DNA from: Proteromonas lacertae
Lineage: Eukaryota; Sar; Bigyra; Opalinata; Proteromonadidae
Direction of reading: 5' to 3'
Length of the DNA stretch: 64,000 bases
Assembly: GCA_002245135.1 (NCBI GenBank)
Contig: NGBS01000293.1
Coordinates: 124,001 to 188,000, forward strand
Shown: in pieces, positions 46,035 through 61,000 of the stretch
How positions within the stretch are numbered: position 1 is the first letter of the stretch
Layout of the letters: every line of letters begins with the position of its first letter
Translations under genes and position numbers: made by a program
Notes under the pieces: generated by a model
Told to the model about the DNA's origin: nothing
What the model saw: the letters and a program-made list of their open reading frames with translations, nothing else
Database searches by the model: none

Positions 46035-49000
46035 ATGTCAGGGACGCCCAAGAAATATGTGATTCGAGCACAAGCACGAATCATTGAAGGGTTATTGAAG
46101 AGGAAAAGATTTGTTGTTAACAGAAAACCAGAGACCCTTCAAGATTTGAAAGATAAGAGAGATGAGTTAACTGAGCAAGTTAAAATAAAGAATCAGGAAG
46201 AAGAAAAGAAGAAATTACTTGAAGCTCACAGCTCAGAAGCTGATGATGAAGAAAAACAGAAGGAAGAGGTAAGAGAAGAAATCAAGCAATTAGAAAGTTT
46301 ATTGAACGAAGGTGAATCACCGGAAACTGAAGAAGATCCTGAATTAACTGAATTAAAGAATGAAAGAGATGCTTTATTAGATCTCTTAAAAGAGAAGTAT
46401 GGTGATGATGTCGATGTTCAAAAGCTTCAAGAAGAAAAAGATGAGGCTGAACGCCAAAAAGTAGAAGAACAAAAGAAAGAATTACAAGAAGAAATTACCA
46501 AACTTCAACAATTGCTTGACGAAGATAATGGAAGAACAGTTGATGAATTAGAAGAAGAAATCAAAGCAGATGAAGAGAAATTATCAGACAATGAAGAAAT
46601 AAGAGAATTACAAGAGAAAAGAAACGAATTGTTAGAAGAAATTAAAGAGAAAACAAACGAAGATGATGTTAGTTTGTTAGAGAAATTATTGAATGAATTA
46701 AAAGAATTAAAAGAAAAATTAACAGAGTCAGAAGAGAAAGCAACTGAAGAAAACAATGAAACAAAAGAAGAATTGAAAGAACAAGTTGAAGAATTAGAAG
46801 AAATTAACAACAATCCTGATTTAAATACTGTTGAAGAAATGAATAAAGAAATTGAAGAGTTGAAAGAAAAACTTGAAGCTCCACCACCAGAAGATGAAGA
46901 ATTGAAAGAATTAGAAGAATCTAAAGACAAATTGATGAGTGAAGTCAAAGAGAAAGCAAATGATGATGATATTGAAAAGGTTAAAGAATTATTAAAAGAG
47001 ATTGAAGAATTGAAAGAAAAACAGAAAGAAAAAGATGAAGAGAATCAGAAGATAATCGATGAGATGAATGAAAAGAAAGATGAATTAAAGAAGGAAATTG
47101 AAGAACTAAAAGCTGTTTCAAGGAATCATGATAATATTGAAGCAATGGAAAGTGAAATGTCACAATTACAGGAGAATCTTGAATCATCATCATTGCCAAT
47201 TGAAGATGATGAAGAATTAATTCAACTACAAGAAAAGAAAAGACAATTGAAAGATGAATTGAAAGAGAAATACAATGAAGAGAATAATGTATTTACTGCT
47301 ACAATAATTGGAACTAAAAGTGAGATGAATGATATAAATAATGAAGTAGAAATGGCTAAAGTTATTAATGAAGAAAAAAAAATGAAATTAGAAAATGAAG
47401 TTAAAAGATTAGAAGAATGTATGAATAGAGATAATATTAATGAAAGTTTGAATGAATTAGAAGATGAATTGAAAACATTGGAAGCTGTTGAAACTGTTGA
47501 ATCTAAGAATGATGAAGATAAAGATAATGAATTGGAAGAGTTAAGAGAAAAAAGAAAAGAGTTATTAGAAAAATTGAAAGAAAAGAATAGTGAAGATGAT
47601 ATTAACAGATTAGAAGAAATGATCGAAAAGTTAGAAGAAGCTAAAGAAGTAGAAAACAATAAAGAAGAAAAGATCGAAGAAGAAGAAAAAGGTGATGAAG
47701 AAAAGGATAAAGAGATTCAAGAGTTAAAGAAAGAGATTTCTAGATTAGAAGGGATAATGAATAATCCAGAGTATCAAAACGAAGAAGCAATTGAAGCTAA
47801 GATTGATGAACTTGAAGAAAAGAATGAAAGTGGAAATACTGATGAAGAGAATGAAGAAAAAGATAAAGAAATTGAGGAATTAAGAGAAAAGAAAGAAGAA
47901 TTATTGAATGAATTAAAGGAGAAATATGGTGAAGACGTTGTTTATCATCCAAGTGTTATAGGAGAAGAAAGTATAAATGATAAAAATGATGAATTGAAGG
48001 TAGTTGATAAATCCATTGATAATACAGAAAATCAACAAAAAGAAGAAGAAGTTCAGCGATTGAAAGATGAAATTCAGAAATTAGAAGAATTATTAAATGA
48101 TTCAGAATTACAAACGGCTGAAGAAGTGAGAGAAAAATTGGAAGAAATTGAAAAAGTGGAGAATATTGAAAATACAGAAGCAGGTAAAGATGAAGAGTTA
48201 AAAGAATTAGAACAGAAAAAAGAAGAACTTAAACAACAAATAAAAGAAAAATATGGAGATGAAGTCTTTGTTCCATCAAATGAAGAAGATGAATTAGAAA
48301 AAGAAAGACTTAGAAATGAAATTACAATATTAGAAGATTACTTAAATAATGATGATCTTGATGAAAATCTTAAAGAAGTTGCTGAACAAATAATCAAAGA
48401 GAATTCACCAGAAGCTGAAGAAAGCATGAAACAAGAAGACTTGGAAGAATTGAGAGAAAAGCATAACAAAGTATTAGATGAATTAGAAGATAAATTACAA
48501 TCATTATTAAACTCACTAAAAGAGATAAGAGGTATTAACAATGCAGTAAATGAAGAAAGTCAAGTTACACCAATGTTATCAAATGATGAAGAGATTAAAC
48601 ATATTCATATGCCAATACAATCAAGAAAATCAACACCCGATTTAGAACATATGAAAGAAATATTACAACAGTTGGACGATTTACATAAAGATAGAAAATC
48701 ACCAATAGAAAGTGAAAAAAATTATAATGAAAGTAGAAATGAAATAGTTTATTCATGTGATGTAATTGGAATTGAAAGTGTGATGAATGAAGAAGAAGTT
48801 AATAAAGATAAACAGAGTGAAGATGATTATTTGAAGTTAGAAAATGAAAATAATGATTTAATGAAAGAGAATAAACAGTTAAAAGAAAAGAATAAAGATT
48901 TGGAGGATAAATTATATGAAATGGAATTTGAACAATCCAATAGTTCTTTCCATAAAGATGATTTAGAAAAGAATTATGACGAGATAAAGAATGAGAATGA

Positions 49001-52000
49001 TAATTTGAATGAATCATTGAAAGCTAAAGAAAGTGAATATATGAAAGAGAATCTTGAATTAGAAAGTAAGTTGAAAGAAGTGGAAAATAAATTATGTGAT
49101 AATGAATCTGAATTGAAAGAGAAAGAAGATAAGATCGAAGAATTGGAAAATGAGAATGCGAAATTAAAAGAGAAGAATGAATTGGGAGAAGAAATCCAGA
49201 GATTATTAAATGATATATTAGAGAAAGATAAGAATGATGAAGAGATGAATGAGTTAAAAGAAAATCGAGAAAAATGTTTAGAAGAGTTATATAATAAATA
49301 TCCAAGTGCTGATGTAGATAGATTAGAGAACTTATGTGAAAATTTAAGAGAAATTGAAGAAAGAAAATCACCATATAATGAATTATTAGGAAATAATACT
49401 CAGAAGAATAGAATAAAGAAAGAATTAAGTATTTTGGAAAGATGTTTAGGTGATAATAATGAAGATATAAATGACATTATTAAAGAATTGGAAGATAAAA
49501 TAGAAAGTGCAGTAGAACAAATGAAAGAAGATGATGATGAATTAATTGAATTGAAGAAAAGAAGAGATGAATTAGTTAGGATATGTAATGGATATAATGA
49601 AATATATAAACCTGATGTTATTAGTTACAATAGTACAACAAAAGATAATGAAATTGAGAAAGAGGAGAGTGTTGATGAAATAAAAGACGAAATTAGTAAA
49701 TTGGAGGAGATATTGAATAATCCAGAATTGGAGAGTAAATTGATAAGTAAAGATGAAATTCAAACGACTGAAAATGAGAATATTGAAGAAGAAAGTAATG
49801 GTGAAGGAGAAGAAGAATTAGCTGACTTGAAAGAGAAAAGAGATGAGTTAAAGAAAGAGTATAAAGACAAATTTGGAAATGATTTTGTTTATTCAGCTGA
49901 GATAATCAGTGATGAAAGTGAGAATAAAGAAGAAGAAAAAGTCGAAGATGTAAAAGATGTAAAAGAAAAGAATGCTGATAAAGAAAATAAAGAAAGTGAA
50001 AAGAAAAAGCTGATGAAAGAAATCGAGATATTAGAAGATTGTTTAAGAAAAGATAATTTAGATGAAAATCTAAAAGAATTAGAAGATGAAATGAAAGAAG
50101 AGAAAGAAAAATTGAAAGAAATGAAAGAAGAAGATGAAAAATTAAAAGAAGAAAATGAAATTGAATTAAATGAGTTAAAAGAAAAACGAAATGAACTATT
50201 AAATGAATTAAAAATGAAGAATGGAAGTGAAGATATAAAAAAGTTAGAAGAACTATTGAATGAATTAGATAAAGTGAGAAATGAAGAAGATGATATGAAG
50301 AGTAAAGAAGATGAAAATATGAAAATGTCAAAATGCAAAGAAGAAGAAAAGAGTAAATTGAAAGAAGAAATGGATAAACTGGAAGAGTTATTAAATAATC
50401 CATTATTAGAAAGACGAGAAGATATGGAAAACAAAATAGAAGAATTGAAAGAAGAACTGGAATTGAATGAAGTAAAAAGTTTAGAAGAATTAGAAAGTCG
50501 ATTAAAAGATATATTATCGATAGTATCCAATGAAAAAGAAGAAAATGAAATCGATACTGAAAATATCTATATTTGTGATTTACTTGGACTGAACAGTATA
50601 ATGAGAGTAGATGAAGAATATGTAAGTAAAGAAGAAGAAAAAGAAAGTGATAATTTAAGACTAGAGAATGAGAATGAAAATTTAAAGTATAACTACAATG
50701 AAGCATTAAACAAAATCAAAAAGTTGAATGACAGAATTGAAGAATTGGAATTAGAAAATTCCAATAAGAATGATAATAAAGATGATTTAGAAAAGAATTA
50801 TGACGAGATAAAGAATGAGAATGATAATTTGAATGAATCATTGAAAGCTAAAGAAAGTGAATATATGAAAGAGAATCTTGAATTAGAAAGTAAGTTGAAA
50901 GAAGTGGAAGATAAATTATGTGAGAATGAATCTGAGTTGAAAGAGAAAGAAGATAAGATCGAAGAATTGGAAAATGAGAATGCGAAATTAAAAGAGAAGA
51001 ATGAATTGGGAGAAGAAATCCAGAGATTATTAAATGATATATTAGAGAAAGATAAGAATGATGAAGAGATGAATGAGTTAAAAGAAAATCGAGAAAAATG
51101 TTTAGAAGAGTTATATAATAAATATCCAAGTGCTGATGTAGATAAATTGAAGAGAATGATAAATGAGTTAAAAGAAAATGATAATAAATTAGAAGAAATG
51201 AATGAAGATAATGATGATAATAAAGTGAAATTAATGAATGAGATAAAACTGTTAAAAGATTGTTTAAATAATGAAAAACTGAATGTAGATGATATAGTTG
51301 AAGATTTAGAAAATCTTAATAAAGAAAGTGAAGATGACGAGTTGAAAGAATTGAAAGAAGAAAAGAGATGAATTATTGAAAGAGTTAAAAGATAATCTAA
51401 ATCCAGAGATATTTGAGAATATGATAATTGGAAGAGAAAGTAAAATGATGAATAAAGAAGATGAAAAGAAAGAACTACAAAAAGAAATAGATAAATTGAA
51501 AGAAATATTAGAAAATGAAGAATTAATGAAAGACGAAGAAATAATAAATGCTGAAGAAAAGTTAGAAGACAATGATGAAATAGATAAAGATGATGAAATA
51601 TGCAAATTAGAAGAAGAAAAGAGAGATTTATTAAATGTAATTGAAAAAGACTTAAAACCTGAAAATAAGAAAAAATATGAAGAAATGATGAAAGAATTAA
51701 AAGAGTTAAAGAAAGAAAATGAAAAGATGAAAGAAAGTCAACTATCTGCCGAAGAAAGTAAAGTATATAAAGAGAAGTTATTAGAAGAGATAGAAAAACT
51801 AGAAAATAACTTGAAAGAGAATATAAGTGATGAAAAATTGAAAGAAGCTGAAGCTGAATTAGAAAAGAGTCGTGAAGAAAATGAAAAATTGAAAGAAGAA
51901 GAAGACAAAGAATTAAAAGAATTAGAGAATCGTCGAAATGAATTATTAGATAATTTAATAAATGAATTAAGTGATTATCGAACAAAACGAACCGAAGATC

Positions 52001-55000
52001 CAAATTATTTGAATGATGAAAATCTAGCAAACAAAGAAGAAATGTTAAAAGAAATCTCAAAACTTGAAAAAACATTGAAAGAACGAGATAATGAAAATGT
52101 CAAATTATTGGAAGAGATGAAAGCGAAAGAATCTAAATATGAAAGTGAATTAAAAGAATTGATGAATAAACGAGATGAATTAAAGAATGAATTAAAGAAT
52201 GAATTGAGTAATGAGAATGTTTATTCAATCGATCTAATAAGTGGTGAAAGTTTGAAAATGGAAGAGAATGATATTGATGAAATGTCTAAATTGAAAGAAG
52301 AAATGGAAATATTAGAAGCTTATAAGAATGAGATAAAATTAAAAGAAGACAAAGGATATGATGATGAAAGTAGTTTAGAAGAATTAGAAGAAAAGAAAGA
52401 AAAACTATTGAAAGATATTAAAGAAGAGAAAGGATTGGAAGATATAAATGAATTGAAAGATAGAATAGAAAAGATGAAAGAGAATCGAGAAGAAAAGAAT
52501 AGATTGAGAGATGAGATTGAAAAACTAGAAGAAATCTTAAATAATCCAGAATTAGAAAGTGAATTATGTAAAAACGAAAAAGTAAAAGATAGTGAAAGTG
52601 GAGATAATAAATCTGATGAAGATGAAGATTTGAAAGAATTGAAAGAGAAAAGAGATGAATTATTGAAAGATTATAAAGACAAATTTGGAAATGATTTTGT
52701 TTATTCAGCTGAGATAATCAGTGATGAAAGTGAGAATAAAGAAGAAGAAAAAGTCGAAGATGTAAAAGATGTAAAAGAAAAGAATGCTGATAAAGAAAAT
52801 AAAGAAAGTGAAAAGAAAAAGCTGATGAAAGAAATCGAGATATTAGAAGATTGTTTAAGAAAAGATAATTTAGATGAAAATCTAAAAGAATTAGAAGATG
52901 AAATGAAAGAAGAGAAAGAAAAATTGAAAGAAATGAAAGAAGAAGATGAAAAATTAAAAGAAGAAAATGAAATTGAATTAAATGAGTTAAAAGAAAAACG
53001 AAATGAACTATTAAATGAATTAAAAATGAAGAATGGAAGTGAAGATATAAAAAAGTTAGAAGAACTATTGAATGAATTAGATAAAGTGAGAAATGAAGAA
53101 GATGATATGAAGAGTAAAGAAGATGAAAATATGAAAATGTCAAAATGCAAAGAAGAAGAAAAGAGTAAATTGAAAGAAGAAATGGATAAACTGGAAGAGT
53201 TATTAAATAATCCATTATTAGAAAGTGAATTATTGAAGAAAGCCCAAGTTGATATTGATGAATCAGGTATAGAAGATGACGAATTAAAAGAATTAGAGAA
53301 TAAACGAAATGAAATATTAAATGAGATAAAAGAGAAGAGTGGTGAAGAAGATATTGAAAAGTTAGAAAGTTTATTAAAAGAATTGGAAGACAAGAAAAAT
53401 GAGAATGCTGATGTTAAAGAAAGATTATTAAAAGAGAAAGAAGAAAAAGTTGAAGAAAATGAGAAACTGAAGAATGGTTTAAAATCTGAAATTTGCAAAT
53501 TAGAAGATTTATTAAAAGATTTAGATGGTAAAAATAAAGATGAAATCTTGAATGAACTTAAAATCTTAGAAAATGATTCAATAGAAAATCGTCTAAAAAT
53601 GGATAAAGAAGAAGAAGAACGAGAAAAAGAGATTAATGAATTGAAGAAAGAAAAAGAAGATTTAATGACCCAATTAAGTGAATTAAATGAAAATCGTGAA
53701 AATGAATTAAATGAAATGAAAGAAGAAATTTATGAAATCGAAATAATCGGAAATGAAAGTAAAATGAATGATGATGAAGAAATGAAATTATCAATGTTAA
53801 AAGATATAGAAGATTTAGAGAGATTAATAAAAGAAAAAGAAGAAGAATTAAGTAAACTGAAAGAGTTAAATGAAAACAAGTTATTAGAAGATGTTAATAA
53901 AGTTGAAGAAGAATTAGAAGAAGAGAATAATAAATTAAAAGAAAAAGAAGAAAAACTGAACAAGTTAAATGAATTAGAAGAAGATCGAGATAAATTATTA
54001 GAAGAAATCATAGAAAAGAGTGGAAGTGAAGATATAGATAAATTGAAAAAGATGTTAAATGAATTGAAAGGATTAAAGAATGAAAATACTGAAGATGATG
54101 CTAAATTAGACAAAAGTGCAGAATTGAAGAATAAATATGAAAATGATATAAAAGAGTATAAAGAAATCCTAGAAAATGTAGAATTAAAGCCAATAGAAGA
54201 AATGGATAAAGATTTAAAAGAAATGGAAGAAAAGATATTAGAAAATAATGTTGATAATAAAGAATTGAAAGAATTACGAGATGAACTAGATAATTTAAAG
54301 AATGAGTTGAAAGAGAAGAGTGGAGTTGAAGATATTTGTGAAGTGACTAAGAAATTGAAAGATATAAAGAATAAAGAGAATGAATTGAAAGAAAGTGAAA
54401 ATAAGATGAAAGAAAAGACAGAATTGAAAGAAGAGATTAATAAACTAGAAGAAATATTAAAGAATCCTGAAATAGAGAAAGTAAAAGAAGATGAAAATGA
54501 TGAAATAGATAAATTATTAGATGAGTTAAGAAAGAGACGAGATGATTTACGAGAAGAATATTTGAAAGATAAAGGCAAAGAATTTGAATATGATGATAGT
54601 ATGATAAATGAAGAAGAAGATAAGAAAGAAAAGTTATCTGAAATTAAAAAGCTGGAAATATCCCTAAATACAATTGAACATTTTACCAGTGATAATGTAG
54701 ATGAAAGTAGCAAAAAGATTTATGATAATGAGGAAGAAGATATTGAAGATGAAAAACCATTTGAAGAAATTGATGATGAAATAAACAAGTTAAAAAACGA
54801 AATTGCTAATTTAAAAGATGAGTATAAAGTGAAATTCAATGATGATTATAATAATTGTGATGAGAATGATAGAGATGATAAAGAAAGAGATTCTGATTTA
54901 TTGAAAGAAGAAGAGAAAAGAAAATTGTTAGATGAGAGAGATAAATTAAAGAAGTTAGTGAATAAAGATAGTAAAGAAGATCATCTAGATTCAAATAGTC

Positions 55001-58000
55001 TTCCAGAATTGAAAGCCAAATTATCAGAATTATTAAAAGAATACAAAGAGAGATTCGATAAAGAATATGAAGATGAAATAAGTGAAGAAGAAAAGTTATT
55101 GAAAGAAAAGACTCGAGAAAAGACAATTCTATTAGATGAAATAAATCAACTAGAAGATAATTTGAACAAACCCGAAGAAGAAAGATACAAAGACAATATA
55201 GATGAAGAAATTAAAGAATTGAAAGAGAAAAGAGATGAATTATTGAAAGATTATAAAGACAAATTTGGAAATGATTTTGTTTATTCAGCTGAGATAATCA
55301 GTGATGAAAGTGAGAATAAAGAAGAAGAAAAAGTCGAAGATGTAAAAGATATAAAAGAAAAGAATGATGATAAAGAAAATAAAGAAAGTGAAAAGAAAAA
55401 GCTGATGAAAGAAATCGAGATATTAGAAGATTGTTTAAGAAAAGATAATTTAGATGAAAATCTAAAAGAATTAGAAGATGAAATGAAAGAAGAGAAAGAA
55501 AAATTGAAAGAAATGAAAGAAGAAGATGAAAAATTAAAAGAAGAAAATGAAATTGAATTAAATGAGTTAAAAGAAAAACGAAATGAACTATTAAATGAAT
55601 TAAAAATGAAGAATGGAAGTGAAGATATAAAAAAGTTAGAAGAACTATTGAATGAATTAGATAAAGTGAGAAATGAAGAAGATGATATGAAGAGTAAAGA
55701 AGATGAAAATATGAAAATGTCAAAATGCAAAGAAGAAGAAAAGAGTAAATTGAAAGAAGAAATGGATAATCTTGAAGATGCATTGAATAACCCTGAATTA
55801 AACAGAATAAATAGTAGCGAAAACATGTTAATGAAAGTGAAAGATGAAAATGAAAATAGTATAGATACTGAACTTAAAGAATTGGAAAATAAAAGAGATG
55901 AGTTATTGAAAGAAATTCAAGACACTATATTTCCAGAAATATATATTCCTTCGTTTATAGGATATAAAAGCTCTTTAAGTGAATTACACGAAAGAAAAGA
56001 TCAATTAAAAAGAGAAAATCAACTGTTACAAGAGTTGTTAGAAAAACCAACTGACTTAGTGTGTGATGAAACTCCATTGAATGAAAAATATGAAGATGAA
56101 GATACTGTAGAAGGAGAAGACGAAGATATATTAAAATTAGAAGATGAAAAGAAGGAGTTATTAGAGAATTTAAAAGAGAAATATGGAACTGATGATATTG
56201 AAGAGATTAAAAACAAATTTGAAGAAAATGTAAAACATCCAAGAACTGCTGTAAGAAATATGAAACATGATATTAGTTTATTGAAAAGTATATTAGAAAA
56301 TCCAAATATAAGTAAAGAGGTTAATAGCAGTGAAGATGATAATGATGATGAACTCGAAGAATTATTAAAACAGAAGAATGATTTAGTAAAGCAATTAAAA
56401 GAAAAATATGGAGATGAAAAAGCTCAATTATTATTGGATAACATGGAACATAAACCAATGAATGAATCTATTAAAGAAATTCCAGATACAGTATATCAAC
56501 ATACAACAATTGGTGATAATAGTGATAAATATGATTTAGATGAGGAAAAGCAGAAACTAAAAGATGAAATAGATATAATTGAACAATTTGTTAAAAAGGC
56601 AGATGTGAATGATATTATAACTAAGACAAACGATGAAATTAAAGATGCAAAAGAAAAGATTAATAAATATAATAACTATGATGACCCAGAGTTAAAAGAA
56701 TTAGAAAAAAGAAAAGAAGAATTACTAAATGAATTAAAAGAAAAGTCAAAACTGAATCAGCCAGGAAAATTAAAGGAATTATTAAAAGAATTAAATGACT
56801 TAAAAGATGAATTAAACGAATTACAAAGATCAGGACCATCAATGGAAGAAAAATGTGAAGAGGAAAAGAGAAAATTGAATAATGACATAGAAAAACTTGA
56901 AAGTCTATTGAATGACTCTGATTCTTCTTCACCTGATAAACTAGAAGAGGAAGTTACGAGTTTAAGAGAAGAAGTGGAAAGTAATAAAGAATCTAAAGAA
57001 AACGAGTTATATGAAAGTAACCCAGAGTTGAAGGAATTGAAACAAAAAAGAGATGAGTTAATGGATCTATGCAAAGAAAAGCTAGGAAATGATTTTGTGT
57101 ATGAAAGTGTATTAATTGGAAATGATAGTACTGAACAAGAAGGAGAAATGAAGATAATTCCTGATGAAATAAAAACCAAAGAAGAATATGAAGACGAGAT
57201 AAAGAAACTAGATGAAATATTAGAAAATCAAAATCTGAATAATGTAGATGATATGGAAGAAAAGAAAAAAGAATTAGAAGAAAAATCTAAAGAAGAAAAC
57301 AAAGATAAATCAGAATTAGAGGAATTAAAGAATGAATATAATGATAAACTCAATAGTATAAAATCTATAAGTGGTACTGATGATATTGAAAAATTATCAC
57401 AATTATTAGATGAAATTGATGAATTAAAGAGTAAAAATAGTGATGTTGATGGATTAGAGTCACAAAATGTTAGTAAAGAGAAAATAAATAATTTGAAAAA
57501 AGAAATTGAGGATTTAGATAAATTACTTTCCAACGAAAATATTAGTGACATTGAAACATTAGAGAAATTTAAAGAAGCTTTATCTCAATATGAAGGATAT
57601 TCTCCTGGTGATGTTATATTACAATCATTATCTAAAAGAAGAGATGATTTATTGGATAAATGTAAAGAGAAATTTGGTGAAAGATTCATATATCAGCCAG
57701 ATGTTATATCTGTTGTTAGTAGATTAAATGATGATAGTGAAATAAAGAAGAGTAGATTAGAAGAAGAAATAAATAAGTTAGAGGAAATATTGGACAATCC
57801 TGAATTATTGAGAAAAGAAGATGCTGAAACTACTGAATCAGGAAAAATAGATGAAAATGAAGAAGAAATTGAAGATAAAGAAATTAAAGAATTGAAAGAG
57901 AAAAGAGATGAATTATTGAAAGATTATAAAGACAAATTTGGAAATGATTTTGTTTATTCAGCTGAGATAATCAGTGATGAAAGTGAGAATAAAGAAGAAG

Positions 58001-61000
58001 AAAAAGTCGAAGATGTAAAAGATATAAAAGAAAAGAATGATGATAAAGAAAATAAAGAAAGTGAAAAGAAAAAGCTGATGAAAGAAATCGAGATATTAGA
58101 AGATTGTTTAAGAAAAGATAATTTAGATGAAAATCTAAAAGAATTAGAAGATGAAATGAAAGAAGAGAAAGAAAAATTGAAAGAAATGAAAGAAGAAGAT
58201 GAAAAATTAAAAGAAGAAAATGAAATTGAATTAAATGAGTTAAAAGAAAAACGAAATGAACTATTAAATGAATTAAAAATGAAGAATGGAAGTGAAGATA
58301 TAAAAAAGTTAGAAGAACTATTGAATGAATTAGATAAAGTGAGAAATGAAGAAGATGATATGAAGAGTAAAGAAGATGAAAATATGAAAATGTCAAAATG
58401 CAAAGAAGAAGAAAAGAGTAAATTGAAAGAAGAAATGGATAAACTGGAAGAGTTATTAAATAATCCATTATTAGAAAGACGAGAAGATATGGAAAACAAA
58501 ATAGAAGAATTGAAAGAAGAACTGGAATTGAATGAAGTAAAAAGTTTAGAAGAATTAGAAAGTCGATTAAAAGATATATTATCGATAGTATCCAATGAAA
58601 AAGAAGAAAATGAAATCGATACTGAAAATATCTATATTTGTGATTTACTTGGACTGAACAGTATAATGAGAGTAGATGAAGAATATGTAAGTAAAGAAGA
58701 AGAAAAAGAAAGTGATAATTTAAGACTAGAGAATGAGAATGAAAATTTAAAGAATAACTACAATGAAGCATTAAACAAAATCAAAAAGTTGAATGACAGA
58801 ATTGAAGAATTGGAATTAGAAAATTCCAATAAGAATGATAATAAAGATGATTTAGAAAAGAATTATGACGAGATAAAGAATGAGAATGATAATTTGAATG
58901 AATCATTGAAAGCTAAAGAAAGTGAATATATGAAAGAGAATCTTGAATTAGAAAGTAAGTTGAAAGAAGTGGAAGATAAATTATGTGAGAATGAATCTGA
59001 GTTGAAAGAGAAAGAAGATAAGATCGAAGAATTGGAAAATGAGAATGCGAAATTAAAAGAGAAGAATGAATTGGGAGAAGAAATCCAGAGATTATTAAAT
59101 GATATATTAGAGAAAGATAAGAATGATGAAGAGATGAATGAGTTAAAAGAAAATCGAGAAAAATGTTTAGAAGAGTTATATAATAAATATCCAAGTGCTG
59201 ATGTAGATAAATTGAAGAGAATGATAAATGAGTTAAAAGAAAATGATAATAAATTAGAAGAAATGAATGAAGATAATGATGATAATAAAGTGAAATTAAT
59301 GAATGAGATAAAACTGTTAAAAGATTGTTTAAATAATGAAAAACTGAATGTAGATGATATAGTTGAAGATTTAGAAAATCTTAATAAAGAAAGTGAAGAT
59401 GACGAGTTGAAAGAATTGAAAGAAGAAAAGAATGAATTATTGAAAGAGTTAAAAGATAATCTAAATCCAGAGATATTTGAGAATATGATAATTGGAAGAG
59501 AAAGTAAAATGATGAATAAAGAAGATGAAAAGAAAGAACTACAAAAAGAAATAGATAAATTGAAAGAAATATTAGAAAATGAAGAATTAATGAAAGACGA
59601 AGAAATAATAAATGCTGAAGAAAAGTTAGAAGACAATGATGAAATAGATAAAGATGATGAAATATGCAAATTAGAAGAAGAAAAGAGAGATTTATTAAAT
59701 GTAATTGAAAAAGACTTAAAACCTGAAAATAAGAAAAAATATGAAGAAATGATGAAAGAATTAAAAGAGTTAAAGAAAGAAAATGAAAAGATGAAAGAAA
59801 GTCAACTATCTGCCGAAGAAAGTAAAGTATATAAAGAGAAGTTATTAGAAGAGATAGAAAAACTAGAAAATAACTTGAAAGAGAATATAAGTGATGAAAA
59901 ATTGAAAGAAGCTGAAGCTGAATTAGAAAAGAGTCGTGAAGAAAATGAAAAATTGAAAGAAGAAGAAGACAAAGAATTAAAAGAATTAGAGAATCGTCGA
60001 AATGAATTATTAGATAATTTAATAAATGAATTAAGTGATTATCGAACAAAACGAACCGAAGATCCAAATTATTTGAATGATGAAAATCTAGCAAACAAAG
60101 AAGAAATGTTAAAAGAAATCTCAAAACTTGAAAAAACATTGAAAGAACGAGATAATGAAAATGTCAAATTACTGGAAGAGATGAAAGCGAAAGAATCTAA
60201 ATATGAAAGTGAATTAAAAGAATTGATGAATAAACGAGATGAATTAAAGAATGAATTAAAGAATGAATTGAGTAATGAGAATGTTTATTCAATCGATCTA
60301 ATAAGTGGTGAAAGTTTGAAAATGGAAGAGAATGATATTGATGAAATGTCTAAATTGAAAGAAGAAATGGAAATATTAGAAGCTTATAAGAATGAGATAA
60401 AATTAAAAGAAGACAAAGGATATGATGATGAAAGTAGTTTAGAAGAATTAGAAGAAAAGAAAGAAAAACTATTGAAAGATATTAAAGAAGAGAAAGGATT
60501 GGAAGATATAAATGAATTGAAAGATAGAATAGAAAAGATGAAAGAGAATCGAGAAGAAAAGAATAGATTGAGAGATGAGATTGAAAAACTAGAAGAAATC
60601 TTAAATAATCCAGAATTAGAAAGTGAATTATGTAAAAACGAAAAAGTAAAAGATAGTGAAAGTGGAGATAATAAATCTGATGAAGATGAAGATTTGAAAG
60701 AATTGAAAGAGAAAAGAGATGAATTATTGAAAGATTATAAAGACAAATTTGGAAATGATTTTGTTTATTCAGCTGAGATAATCAGTGATGAAAGTGAGAA
60801 TAAAGAAGAAGAAAAAGTCGAAGATGTAAAAGATATAAAAGAAAAGAATGATGATAAAGAAAATAAAGAAAGTGAAAAGAAAAAGCTGATGAAAGAAATC
60901 GAGATATTAGAAGATTGTTTAAGAAAAGATAATTTAGATGAAAATCTAAAAGAATTAGAAGATGAAATGAAAGAAGAGAAAGAAAAATTGAAAGAAATGA

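Noticed and set aside
20941-51371. Euplotes-like +1 frameshifting exactly at stop codons
   Set aside because: Skipping the T of the stop restores frame at most of the breaks, but at 31,21x, 30,1xx and 41,45x protein similarity places the shift well upstream of the stop, and paralogous copies lack the extra base at 2,786, 34,290 and 51,36x. A stop-linked mechanism is therefore not supported.
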